Assembly (NCBI GenBank): GCA_016788295.1
Contig: JAEUSY010000012.1
Span: forward strand, 23,229-87,228
DNA from: Flavobacteriales bacterium
GTDB taxonomy: Bacteria; Bacteroidota; Bacteroidia; Flavobacteriales_F; PHOS-HE28
Length of the DNA stretch: 64,000 nt
Direction: 5' to 3'
How positions within the stretch are numbered: position 1 is the first letter of the stretch; each line of letters opens with the position of its first letter. The notes under the pieces are model-generated. The model did not search any database. It saw nothing but the letters and a program-made list of their open reading frames with translations, and had not been told where the DNA came from. Positions 9,967 through 18,816 of this stretch are shown here, in pieces. The position numbers were made by a program, and so were the translations under genes.

Positions 9967-10045
9967 GTTCTTGGGTTGTTGCGTTCGCTTCGCATGAACG
10001 GGCCGGCACCAGTACCGGACCCGTTCACGCTCAGCAGGGGATCTC

Positions 10046-11623
10046 TTAGAAGCAGTTACCGCCGAAGGCGTTCACGAAGAGGGTGAAGTCGGCAGCGTTG
10101 ATCTGGCCATCACGGTTCAGATCACCCGTGCAACCAGCGGCAGCAGCGGCGTCGAGACCGATCTGGGCAGCCAGGGTCCAACCTTGGGTCCAGGGCTCGG
10201 CACCGGGCTGGAAGGCTCCACGGTACTTGGCTCCGGTGAAGAAACCATCAACAGGGGCGTTCAGCGTGCTGGTGGCGGCACCGGCAGCAGGCACGGGGTT
10301 AACACGGTCGGTGAGCACGTTACCCGGCTGGGTCATGACATAGGTGTAGTCGATCAGGCCCGAAGCGATGGCCAAGTTGCCATCGGTCAGCGTGAAACGA
10401 TCCCAGTTGGCACCTGAGGTCGTGTTCACGCCATTGATGCGAAGCGGGTTGGAGCAATCCACGAACGTGCAGTTCTTCACATTCAGGAGACCACCCTCCC
10501 ACTTGCCCGTGGCATTGGTACCGGTGGCACCCACCAGGTTCAGGCCCGAGCGGAAACGGGTGAAGATGGAGTTCACGATGGTTCCCTCGGTGCGCTCTTT
10601 CGCCTCGATGCCTTCATCGGCCTGAGCGATGGTCTGCGTGCGAGCGATGAACGTGGCATTGTACACCGTGGGGTTGGAAGGAATACCTCCGTTGGCGGCA
10701 TTGGTCGCTGCGTCATCCGCATCGGCCTCAATGCCGTTGTCGCCTTGGTTCAATGCACCGCCACCGTTATCGGGACCTTGCACACCATAGAAGAACTGGA
10801 TCTTTCCGCTGTAGCCCTGGTCCCAATCGATGTAGTCATCATCGCAATGCATGGCCACCAGGTACTTGGCGTTCACCGTTCCACCGAAGAACTCGAACGC
10901 ATCGTCGAGGTTGGCGATCACTTCAACGTGGTCGATCGTGGTTCCGCGACCAACACCACCAAGGGTCAGACCGTTGATCTCGTTGTTGGCACCGATCACC
11001 TCGCCTCCATGGCGCAGGCTCACGTAACGCAACACACCGCTGTTGTCATCGTTCATCTCCTGACCAACCGGCATGCCATAGAAGTGGCGGGTATCGCCAG
11101 CGTCCAAGCCTTCGATCGTACCAACGCCGTTGGTGGCGGTAGCGGTGGGATCACCATCGGCGGAACGCTTGTTCGTATAGGCACGACCCAGCACGATCAG
11201 GCTTCCCCACTGACCACGGTTCTGCACACTGTAGCTACCGTCCAAGGGATCGGCCGCCGCGGTCATGATAATCGGGCAACTCTCACTGCCGTTCGCCCAG
11301 ATCTGGCCACCACGGGCAACGATGATTGCATGCGCAAGACCAGCGTTGTTATTGGCCTTTACTACCGTGCCGGGTTCCACGAAAAGGTCCTGACCATCAT
11401 TCACGTACATCCTTGTATCGAGAACGTACAGGTTGTTGCAGGTAAGGGTGGTATTGGCGTTCAACAGGTTCTTGGTAACAGGATCCACCAGCGTGGACAT
11501 CAGTACCTGCGTTCGCGCCGAAACAGCCGGACAGCCGCAGGACGCACCGATGCTCTGGGCTTGAGCACCGGCTGCAGCGACCGTAAGACCGGCCGCCAAG
11601 GTCATTCTTGTCAAGGTTTTCAT
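10046..11623 (-). CDS. Secreted right-handed beta-helix-like protein with dockerin-like tail
   Basis: 525 residues. I place the start at the ATG at 11623 because MKTLTRMTLAAGLTVAAAGAQAQ is a clean signal peptide; the frame extends 22 codons further without signal-like sequence. The body has parallel beta-helix character (DGQDLFVEPGTVVKANNN, GGEVIGANNEINGLTLGGVG, VEVIANLDDAFEFFGGTV, FVDCSNPLRINGVN), as in Bacteroidota secreted proteins often labelled hypothetical. The C-terminus is not a T9SS tail. It is a short Ca-binding dockerin-like segment (DLNRDGQINAADFTLF) ending in GGNCF. No catalytic residues were identified. The neighbours on both sides carry the shared N-domain, but this protein does not. 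Confidence 0.82.
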   Translation of the reverse strand: MKTLTRMTLAAGLTVAAAGAQAQSIGASCGCPAVSARTQVLMSTLVDPVTKNLLNANTTLTCNNLYVLDTRMYVNDGQDLFVEPGTVVKANNNAGLAHAIIVARGGQIWANGSESCPIIMTAAADPLDGSYSVQNRGQWGSLIVLGRAYTNKRSADGDPTATATNGVGTIEGLDAGDTRHFYGMPVGQEMNDDNSGVLRYVSLRHGGEVIGANNEINGLTLGGVGRGTTIDHVEVIANLDDAFEFFGGTVNAKYLVAMHCDDDYIDWDQGYSGKIQFFYGVQGPDNGGGALNQGDNGIEADADDAATNAANGGIPSNPTVYNATFIARTQTIAQADEGIEAKERTEGTIVNSIFTRFRSGLNLVGATGTNATGKWEGGLLNVKNCTFVDCSNPLRINGVNTTSGANWDRFTLTDGNLAIASGLIDYTYVMTQPGNVLTDRVNPVPAAGAATSTLNAPVDGFFTGAKYRGAFQPGAEPWTQGWTLAAQIGLDAAAAAGCTGDLNRDGQINAADFTLFVNAFGGNCF

Positions 11624-11859
11624 TGATAGGGTTTTTGGGGTTCGAGAGTTTCGTTCAGGGTGCTTCTTTGAGCACGGCAAAACTGCCACAACCCTTGTCC
11701 ATCAATGGTTACAGAATGACTATGCTTTCATCATGTTTGATCGAAGTACAGTTTACCGATCTAACATGGCACCTTAAGCCATAACCGTTACGTAAGGCCT
11801 TGAACAGGTCAGCCTAACAATGATCTAACGCCGGTTCACCACGGGGGGATGGACAATGC
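11624..11859. other. Intergenic spacer, no gene seen
   Basis: 236 bp between two minus-strand genes. It is more A/T-rich than the flanks. I see no convincing promoter box, hairpin terminator or small gene in it. Confidence 0.5.
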
Positions 11860-12630
11860 TCAATTCCTGTACTTGCCGTAGAGCAGGCCAGGGAGTACCA
11901 CCTCGTTCTCCGAGGGGCGGGCATATACATACTTGATGGCCACACGATCAGTGGTCGCGACCTGTATGTTCAACTTGTAGGACAGTTCACCTGATGTGGT
12001 GATCTGGGCGATGAGTATCTGGTTCTGCTCCGTAACGCCGGGGGTTCCACCAAGTACAGCCCATGCACCATCCATGGTGTGAATGACACTGCCGCGGATC
12101 TCCCCCAAATAGCCCGGCTCGAACCGCCAATTGACCACGGCCTTGACCGAGTCCGCAGCAAGCAATCCATCCCTACGACAAAGCGATCTCTTCTTTTCAG
12201 TGCGACCGGCGGGCTTTGGGAATGGTGGACACTTCAGGAGCGAACCGTTCTTATCAAGATGCAACGGCACTGCCATATACTTCTTCGAGACCGCACCAAT
12301 AGTGAACCATGAATCGAGGGCCAACGGATAGGTGAGCACATCCTTCGCGCCGAGCTGATCCGCATACTTCACGCTGCCATCAGGAACATTGTAGAACTCC
12401 GTTGTGGTGGAGATCTCCAGATCGTGGGCGTTGTCACCATAGACCACCTGCATCAGGTACCCTGGCGCCATATCCACCCAGATCCTGTATGTGACCAACG
12501 GCTTGCCGTTCGAACCGAGCGTGTCCCAAACATGGTAGACCTCCACCCAGACACTATCGACACCTTGAGCGACAACGGCACCGGTGGCCACGAACAGCGC
12601 GACCAACAACGACAACCACCTCCCCAGCAT
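11860..12630 (-). CDS. Secreted single-domain protein of the shared N-domain family, 256 aa
   Basis: A signal peptide (MLGRWLSLLVALFVATGAVVAQ) is followed by one copy of the roughly 230-residue domain shared with 6250-9966, 12633-14027 and 14143-15504. Conserved blocks are VEVYHVWDT, TYRIWVDMAPGYLMQVVYGD, DSWFTIG and NQILIAQITTSGELSYKLNIQV. There is no T9SS tail or Cys-rich linker, so it is the minimal form of the family and probably periplasmic or simply secreted. An internal K/R-rich insertion (KPAGRTEKKRSLCRR) is peculiar to this copy. It begins 2 nt after the stop of the 12633-14027 gene, so the two are one operon. I do not recognise a function. Confidence 0.85.
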   Translation of the reverse strand: MLGRWLSLLVALFVATGAVVAQGVDSVWVEVYHVWDTLGSNGKPLVTYRIWVDMAPGYLMQVVYGDNAHDLEISTTTEFYNVPDGSVKYADQLGAKDVLTYPLALDSWFTIGAVSKKYMAVPLHLDKNGSLLKCPPFPKPAGRTEKKRSLCRRDGLLAADSVKAVVNWRFEPGYLGEIRGSVIHTMDGAWAVLGGTPGVTEQNQILIAQITTSGELSYKLNIQVATTDRVAIKYVYARPSENEVVLPGLLYGKYRN

Positions 12631-12632
12631 GT

Positions 12633-14027
12633 TCAGTACCTGATGATGCGTCCGGAACGCAGGGAATCACCGATGCGCACCTCGAGCACATACACACCGG
12701 GCACCACATGCGCCAGATCGATCATACCGGACCAGTCGCCACTGCGAATGCCGAGGTCAGCACCGGCAACACGCTGCCCGAGCATATCGGATACCGTATA
12801 GGTCACGCGTTCACCCTGGAGACCATAGAGCTCCAAACGGGTCTGTTCTTTCGTTGGGTTCGGGAAAAGGGACAATGAGGCCGGACCAGCGTTCTCATGA
12901 ATACCGACCACACCCTGACACAAGCAGCCGCTCTGCCAGGTATCATTGCCCGTCAAGGGATCTCCATCATCACAAGGTTGCCCAGGCAATGCAGTGCCGC
13001 CAAGAACTCCTTCACAATCCTCACCAGTACAGGAGCAGTCATTCGCATACACATCGTTCGTCGTCTCTTCAATGCCATCATCACATGGTGAACCGGGGAG
13101 CGCAGTTCCGCCGGGCTGTCCTTCACAATCAACCACCTGGGCCGATGAATTGAAACAGAGCGTAGGATGCGAGAACTTGTTCTGCGCAGCAGTACCGCCG
13201 TTGGCCGTGTCGGAAGGCATCAAATTCCAATAGAATTCCATGAACTCATGGCAGCTGGGATCGTCGCATACGAGATCGGCAGGGAGTTTCACCGTGATAT
13301 TGAAGCAAAGCTCCAGGACTCCATCCGTCGTGAACTGGCCCAGCAGAACGCGGTTGGCCGTATCCGGCACAGCGAAATCGCCGAGGATGGCCCAAGCGAA
13401 ATTGTCGTTGCTGTAGCTGTTGCTTCCGCCCCCGTCGAACAGGTCAGGTGCCTCACCAACAAAGGTGATCGAAGGCGGCGCGGTGCCTGTGCTCCAAAGA
13501 CCATCGGCCTCTGTAAGCGGCAAACCAATGACAGGCACGCTGTTCACCAGAAGACCATTGTCGTTGTTCGCACCACCAACAACCGATCCGTCCGGATCGG
13601 CGCTTTTCAACACGCCCCAATGCTGTGTGGAGGCCGAACCCAGGGCCAGCCATGAATCGATGGCCACTGTGTTCTTGTTGAGGTGTTGTGCAGGGATATT
13701 ACGACCCCATGCCTCGCCGCGGTCCTCGTTGTTGAAGAAGGCCGTACTGGTGGACATGTTCAGCGGGTGTCCGGGAAAACCGCCAACGGTCAGTACCCGA
13801 TAGCCGGGCTTCAAGTCCGCATACACACGGTAAACCACACTTCCAGCAGGCAGCACACCACCACCATCCTGATCGGCCGCATCGTTCTCGTCAGCCACAT
13901 AGTACGTCTCCACGATCAGCCCTTGGAAACCGGAAGGATCAGGAGGTGCATATTGGCCGAAACCCAAGGAGGCGAGGAAAGTGCTGGCGACAACAGCAAT
14001 AGCGGGCAAGTAGCGAAGCATGGTCAT
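12633..14027 (-). CDS. Secreted shared N-domain protein with T9SS tail, 464 aa
   Basis: A signal peptide (MTMLRYLPAIAVVASTFLASLGFGQ; ATG two codons further in is an alternative) precedes the shared N-domain (ETYYVADENDAADQDGGG, VYRVYADLKPGYRVL, FFNNEDRGEAWG, DSWLALGSAS, NRVLLGQFTTDG). Three DCEGxxGGTALPGxPCDDG linkers follow at about 300-370, and a T9SS type A tail closes the protein (LFPNPTKEQTRLELYG ... GRIIRY). Surface exposed or secreted by inference. It is the first gene of a tight pair with 11860-12630. The function is unknown to me; the linkers also occur in the 6250-9966 protein, which suggests shuffling of modules between these genes. Confidence 0.88.
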   Translation of the reverse strand: MTMLRYLPAIAVVASTFLASLGFGQYAPPDPSGFQGLIVETYYVADENDAADQDGGGVLPAGSVVYRVYADLKPGYRVLTVGGFPGHPLNMSTSTAFFNNEDRGEAWGRNIPAQHLNKNTVAIDSWLALGSASTQHWGVLKSADPDGSVVGGANNDNGLLVNSVPVIGLPLTEADGLWSTGTAPPSITFVGEAPDLFDGGGSNSYSNDNFAWAILGDFAVPDTANRVLLGQFTTDGVLELCFNITVKLPADLVCDDPSCHEFMEFYWNLMPSDTANGGTAAQNKFSHPTLCFNSSAQVVDCEGQPGGTALPGSPCDDGIEETTNDVYANDCSCTGEDCEGVLGGTALPGQPCDDGDPLTGNDTWQSGCLCQGVVGIHENAGPASLSLFPNPTKEQTRLELYGLQGERVTYTVSDMLGQRVAGADLGIRSGDWSGMIDLAHVVPGVYVLEVRIGDSLRSGRIIRY

Positions 14028-14142
14028 TTCGTTGTAATGCGCGGCGAAACTACCAGCAGGGAAAGCGGAGCTTCTTTACGGACCATGAAGGTTGTATTAC
14101 CCGACCGTTACCGATCGTAAGATCTCCGGTCATGGCGAACGA

Positions 14143-15504
14143 TCAGTCCTTGACGATCACGACCGAACGAACAGCATTGCGCTCTTCCACCCTGAGGAAA
14201 TAGACACCAGTTGCGATGTCCGCGAGCCCAAGGGTCCAACCTTCCTGTCCGGAAAGCACAACTCCACCAGAGCGGATCGTCCTTCCCGTGCGATCCACGA
14301 GCACATACCCGATCGCACCGGCCGCAGGTTGACCGAAGTCAATGAACACCGCATCACTGAACGGGTTCGGCCGAGCAGTGATCTGCACAAGGTCGCTATC
14401 CTGGTCATGAACGCCCACCGTGGGGCATACCAGCGACACATCAAGACCGTTGCAATTCGTGGGGCCATAGCAGCACAACTGGCTCACATTGAAATTGGCC
14501 GTGGGATCATAATTGCAAGCCAGTGAATCCAAGCAGCCGAACACGATCGCGGTCAGGCAGCTTCCATCATCGCAGCCGGCCGTGGGGTCATACTCAAGGA
14601 AATCCGGGTCCGTACAACCACACTGTGGCGGGTAGGCCAGAAGGCCGTTGGCCGTTTCATCAGGCAACAACACATCATCAGAGCAAACGAATTTCGCCAC
14701 AGTACCGTTCGGCAGTTGGATCTCCACGTTCAGGCAGAAGCTCAGTTCACCCAAGGTGGTCAGCTGGGCCACCAATACCCTGTTCTCGTCAGTCGCACCC
14801 ACAACACCTGGCACCGAACAGGCCATGCGCATATTGAACGAGGTGAATGACCCGGAAACCGTGGTATTGTCGAAGACAGTGGCAGGATCGTCCCCGGCCA
14901 CATTGAAGTTGGGTGGAGCAGCGGTACCTCCAGCGGCGAGCGCCACAAGGCCATCGCGTTCCACCAAAGGCACGCCGGCGGCGGCATCGGCATTCACAAG
15001 AAGACCTCCCGGCACCAGGGCGCTTCCACCATCGTTGTTGCTCCCTCCCACAATGCTTCCATCGGTGTCATCCACCTTCAGCACACCGCGCTTCTGGTTG
15101 GATGCAGCGCCCATGGCCAACCACGAGTCAACGGCGGTAGTGCCTTCGTCGAGCGCTCCGTTCTGCACCAAGTGCCCGAAGGTCCTACCACGGTCCGCAT
15201 GGTTGAAGAAGGGTTCCGTACTGGTGATCTTGATCTCATGGTTATCATCACCATAGACCGCCCGAAGCGAACATCCATCGCAGAGGTCGATGTACACACG
15301 ATAGGTCTTGGAGCCTGTGGGCAATCCACCACCGGTCTCATCGGAGGCATCGTTCGCATCACTTACATAATAGACCTCCACCACCACGTTCTCAATGGCG
15401 TTCTGGGCCATTCCCGTGAGCGAGCACAGCAACAACAGTGCACTGAACAATTTCCTGTACATGCCGTGCAGTTGGGAAAGATGGGACAAGCGGCGCATGT
15501 TCAT
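14143..15504 (-). CDS. Secreted shared N-domain protein coupled to the TonB receptor, 453 aa
   Basis: The ATG at 15504 overlaps the stop of the upstream TonB-receptor gene (ATGA), which suggests translational coupling. A second start at 15462 (MYRKLFSALLLLCSLTGMAQ) gives a cleaner signal peptide. The shared N-domain shows VVVEVYYVSDANDASDETGG, TYRVYIDLCDGCSLRAVYGD, FFNHADRGRTFG, DSWLAMGAAS and NRVLVAQLTTLGELSF. Next comes a Cys-rich stretch with two GCxDPxxxxYDPTA-type motifs ending DDGSC, then a T9SS tail (ARPNPFSDAVFIDFG ... SVVIVKD). Because it is coupled to an outer-membrane importer without a SusD gene, it may act with the receptor at the cell surface; that is inference. Confidence 0.88.
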   Translation of the reverse strand: MNMRRLSHLSQLHGMYRKLFSALLLLCSLTGMAQNAIENVVVEVYYVSDANDASDETGGGLPTGSKTYRVYIDLCDGCSLRAVYGDDNHEIKITSTEPFFNHADRGRTFGHLVQNGALDEGTTAVDSWLAMGAASNQKRGVLKVDDTDGSIVGGSNNDGGSALVPGGLLVNADAAAGVPLVERDGLVALAAGGTAAPPNFNVAGDDPATVFDNTTVSGSFTSFNMRMACSVPGVVGATDENRVLVAQLTTLGELSFCLNVEIQLPNGTVAKFVCSDDVLLPDETANGLLAYPPQCGCTDPDFLEYDPTAGCDDGSCLTAIVFGCLDSLACNYDPTANFNVSQLCCYGPTNCNGLDVSLVCPTVGVHDQDSDLVQITARPNPFSDAVFIDFGQPAAGAIGYVLVDRTGRTIRSGGVVLSGQEGWTLGLADIATGVYFLRVEERNAVRSVVIVKD

Positions 15505-18500
15505 CGGATGGTATAGGCCAGTGTAAGCAGGTATTCGGTACCAAAGGCGAAGCGATCGAAATCACCCACGTATCCCTGCTCGAACCGATAGGTTCGTCGC
15601 TGGGGAGAGTTCAGCAGGTCCCTCACGCGGAACATGGCGCTCCAATGGTCCCCGAACCGTTTGCGGACCGTAAGATCTATCAAATGGCGCGGCATTTCGT
15701 AGGCCCGGATACCCGTTGGATCGAGCTCTGCATTGGTAACGGCAAGTTTGGGCCCTTGGACGTTGTAGGAGGCACTGAAGCTCAAGCCGATGCTGTCCAT
15801 GGAATAGGTGAGCGTTGTGTTCACGATGTATGGGGCCTGGCCGAACATGGGTGTTTCGTAGCGCACCTCTTCGCCGTCCAATACGGTGATCAGTTCGGAG
15901 CGGGAGTCCATCAGGGTGAGATTACCCCTGAACTCCAGGTTGCGCGTTACTGCGAACCGCCCTTCGAGCTCAAGACCATAGACCTCGCTGTATTCCGCGT
16001 TCCGCCAGGTGAACCCACCTTGGGCTGTTTGAAGGAGCTCGATATGGTCTTTGAACGCCTTATAGAAACCACTAACGCTTACGTTATCACCACCGGCAAA
16101 GAACCGCTCGATCCGCAGGTCATAGTTATCGATGCGGGTCATGCGCAGATCGGGGTTACCGTAAACCGGTGCCTGCAGCAGGTAATCATAGAGCTGCACC
16201 ACGCTGAACTCCCTGAAGCTCGGACGGCTCAGCGATCGGAAATAGCTCAGGCGCAGGTTCACCGGCCGTTTTTCCGCCTCTCGCAATTTGAAGATCATGC
16301 TGGCACTTGGCAACAGGTCCCACTGCTCGATGGTGCCAGGCACAGCAGGCTTGGGCTCCGGGGCGCCAGCACCACCGATGGCCAGATCACCCACCGTACC
16401 ACGAACAGGGTCGTCCGCTGCCACCCCCTGCTCCCAAAACTCATAGATATCGGACACCAGGTCGGTATGCTCTGCACGAAGACCACCGGCGAACCTGATC
16501 CGCTCCGTGAAGCTGTGATCGACCATGGCAAATGCGGCGGCCACGTTCAGGATACCGATGTCATTATCCTTGAAGCTTCCGAAGGGCGTGTAGAGACTGG
16601 TGAACCGTCCATCCTCGCGCATGCGGAACCGCGAAGCATCCTCCCATTGTGAAGGACCGGGGGCACCAAGTACCTGGTAATACTTTTGGTCATTCCTGCG
16701 TTGGTTCCAACGGTAGGCACCGCCGAACTTCAGTTTACGCACCTTGTTCTCCCGGTCGCTGTAGGGCAGCTCAAAGGCCAACCGCGTATCCAAGAGTTGC
16801 TCGCTCAGGTAGCGGAAGATCCGCGCAGGTGGACGCAGCGCCCCATCCACGTTATCGATACTGCCGCCATCTGCGGGAAGGATGTACTGTACGACCTTCA
16901 GGTCAAGGATATCACGATCCCCGTCGCTGTAAGATGCATCCGCATTCACCGTGAGGTTGAGCGCAGGAATGAAGTGTTTGCTGCCATACTGGTACACCCA
17001 CATGCGACGCTGCTCCCAATATTGGTCCTCGCTCACGAAGGTCTCGCCGCTCACCGTTGGATCAAGGAAAACAAGGTAGCGGGCATTGTTCTGGCCAAGC
17101 ACGTTGCCCATGGCCATCAGCGAGAAGTTGTTGTTGCGGTTCAGCTTGAATGACACGTTGCCCAGGGCGTTCCAACCACTGCTCACAACGCTGACCCGCT
17201 GATCCCCCTTCCTGTTGAACGTGTCGCCGGGGTTCTCGTCCTCGTATCGCTCTATGGTACGGAGTATCGTGCTGTGCTCATCGTTCTGTGTATCACTGGA
17301 ATACCTGAAACCGAGCAGGTAGCCGAGCTGTTTCGGGTTCTTCTTCTTGAAGAGGTCGATCTGGTTACCGATGCTCAGGTTCACATTGTAGTTGGGCGAA
17401 CCCGTTGTTTCAGCGACACGCCAACGGCTATTGTCCCAGCTGGTGTTCAACTGCTCCAGTCCACCGTTCAGGATCGGGGAGAAATACGCAAGGTTATACG
17501 TGCTGTTATACAACGCGACGCCACCTTGCACGGCATTCGCATCATACAACAGAGCAGGCGCCAGCATGCCCAACTGGGTCAGTGCGAGATGCTGTTGCGT
17601 GTTGCCCAAGGTCATGATCCCCCCTTGTGTATTGAACCCTGGGGTGTTCGCGGTAATACCGTAGCCGTTCAGATAGGAGCCAAGACCGAGGAGCGAAAGC
17701 TGCTGATACAGACTTGGGTCGATGAACGTTGGATAATCCTCCACGCGATCCGGCACTCCGTCAGGTATTGCCCGCAGCCCATCGTCACGCCCGAGCCAGT
17801 CCGTGCCACTTGAAGCGGAACTAACAATGGACCGACCAGTACTGTTGGGATTGAAGCCTATCGTAGTGGCAACGGTGACCTGGAGCCTGTCCGGGAAATC
17901 ACTGGTGTTCATGCTCATGTATGCACCGGCCCAATCACCAGGGAGGTCGGGCGTGAGGGTCTTGGTGATCACTATGTTGTCCATAAGACCCGTGGGGAAG
18001 AGGTCCAAGCGAAGGTTGTTCGTGTAAGGATCCAGTGTCGGCACTCGTCCGCCATTGACCGTGGTGACCAGGTACCTGTCAGCAAGGCCGCGGACAGTAA
18101 CGAACGCACCGACCGTGCTTACACCGGAGATACGCTTGACAGCCGCTGCCGCATCCGCATCACCGGTCTTCAACATCGCATCTCGCGAAATGAAATCCAA
18201 TGCGGCGGGTGCATTGCTCTTCATGCGGTCCAGGTAACTATCGCTTCCCCTGCGCGCCTTGGCTTCCACCTCGAACTCCTTGATCAATACGCTCTTTTCA
18301 CCGAGCACCACGTTCTGAACGACCACCTCTCCCGGCTTGGCGTTCACCGTCACCTCTTTCGGCTCGAACCCAACGAACGAATACACCAGTACAACAGGCT
18401 CACCTGATGGCACCGAAAGGCTGTATCGACCATCCAGGTCCGTTACAACACCCTTGCTTGGATCGGACTTCTGCACTACAGTGGCACCGATCAATGTCTC

Positions 18501-18593
18501 TCCTTTGGGGTCGCTGACCACGCCACGAACGGTCCCCTGCGCCCAACTGGCGAAAGATGCAAGGACAAGTATCAGGGTCAGGATCGTCCTCAT
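15501..18593 (-). CDS. TonB-dependent receptor with carboxypeptidase-regulatory-like N-domain, 1030 aa
   Basis: A signal peptide (MRTILTLILVLASFASWAQ, start ATG at 18593; a GTG at 18599 is possible) precedes a CarboxypepD_reg-like domain (about 20-105; GTVRGVVSDPKGETLIGATV). The plug domain follows (about 130-250; VKRISGVSTVGAFVTVRGLADRY) and then a long beta-barrel to the C-terminus, which ends in an aromatic/basic pattern. Role from the family: energised uptake of a bulky substrate across the outer membrane, driven by TonB-ExbBD. The substrate is unknown and no SusD-like partner lies next door. It heads a minus-strand run of secreted proteins and overlaps the first of them by 4 nt. It resembles the outer-membrane receptors with an extended N-domain that are common in Bacteroidota. 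Confidence 0.93.
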   Translation of the reverse strand: MRTILTLILVLASFASWAQGTVRGVVSDPKGETLIGATVVQKSDPSKGVVTDLDGRYSLSVPSGEPVVLVYSFVGFEPKEVTVNAKPGEVVVQNVVLGEKSVLIKEFEVEAKARRGSDSYLDRMKSNAPAALDFISRDAMLKTGDADAAAAVKRISGVSTVGAFVTVRGLADRYLVTTVNGGRVPTLDPYTNNLRLDLFPTGLMDNIVITKTLTPDLPGDWAGAYMSMNTSDFPDRLQVTVATTIGFNPNSTGRSIVSSASSGTDWLGRDDGLRAIPDGVPDRVEDYPTFIDPSLYQQLSLLGLGSYLNGYGITANTPGFNTQGGIMTLGNTQQHLALTQLGMLAPALLYDANAVQGGVALYNSTYNLAYFSPILNGGLEQLNTSWDNSRWRVAETTGSPNYNVNLSIGNQIDLFKKKNPKQLGYLLGFRYSSDTQNDEHSTILRTIERYEDENPGDTFNRKGDQRVSVVSSGWNALGNVSFKLNRNNNFSLMAMGNVLGQNNARYLVFLDPTVSGETFVSEDQYWEQRRMWVYQYGSKHFIPALNLTVNADASYSDGDRDILDLKVVQYILPADGGSIDNVDGALRPPARIFRYLSEQLLDTRLAFELPYSDRENKVRKLKFGGAYRWNQRRNDQKYYQVLGAPGPSQWEDASRFRMREDGRFTSLYTPFGSFKDNDIGILNVAAAFAMVDHSFTERIRFAGGLRAEHTDLVSDIYEFWEQGVAADDPVRGTVGDLAIGGAGAPEPKPAVPGTIEQWDLLPSASMIFKLREAEKRPVNLRLSYFRSLSRPSFREFSVVQLYDYLLQAPVYGNPDLRMTRIDNYDLRIERFFAGGDNVSVSGFYKAFKDHIELLQTAQGGFTWRNAEYSEVYGLELEGRFAVTRNLEFRGNLTLMDSRSELITVLDGEEVRYETPMFGQAPYIVNTTLTYSMDSIGLSFSASYNVQGPKLAVTNAELDPTGIRAYEMPRHLIDLTVRKRFGDHWSAMFRVRDLLNSPQRRTYRFEQGYVGDFDRFAFGTEYLLTLAYTIR

Positions 18594-18816
18594 GGCCACA
18601 CTGCTTATTTAGGGTCCGCGAAAGTGGCCGGGCCTGGAACTCCACATGTTAGCAAGGCCTTAAGAATGATCTACCCCGAGCGTACCGCATGTAAAGGGAT
18701 CATGAGCCCGTTAAGCCTGATCTATCACTTCCTTATCTGTTCCACGACCCACCCGACCGGACCGTACGTCGGGATAGTTTCGCCAGCCCTTGCCCCTTTT
18801 CCTCCGGAATCAGGCC

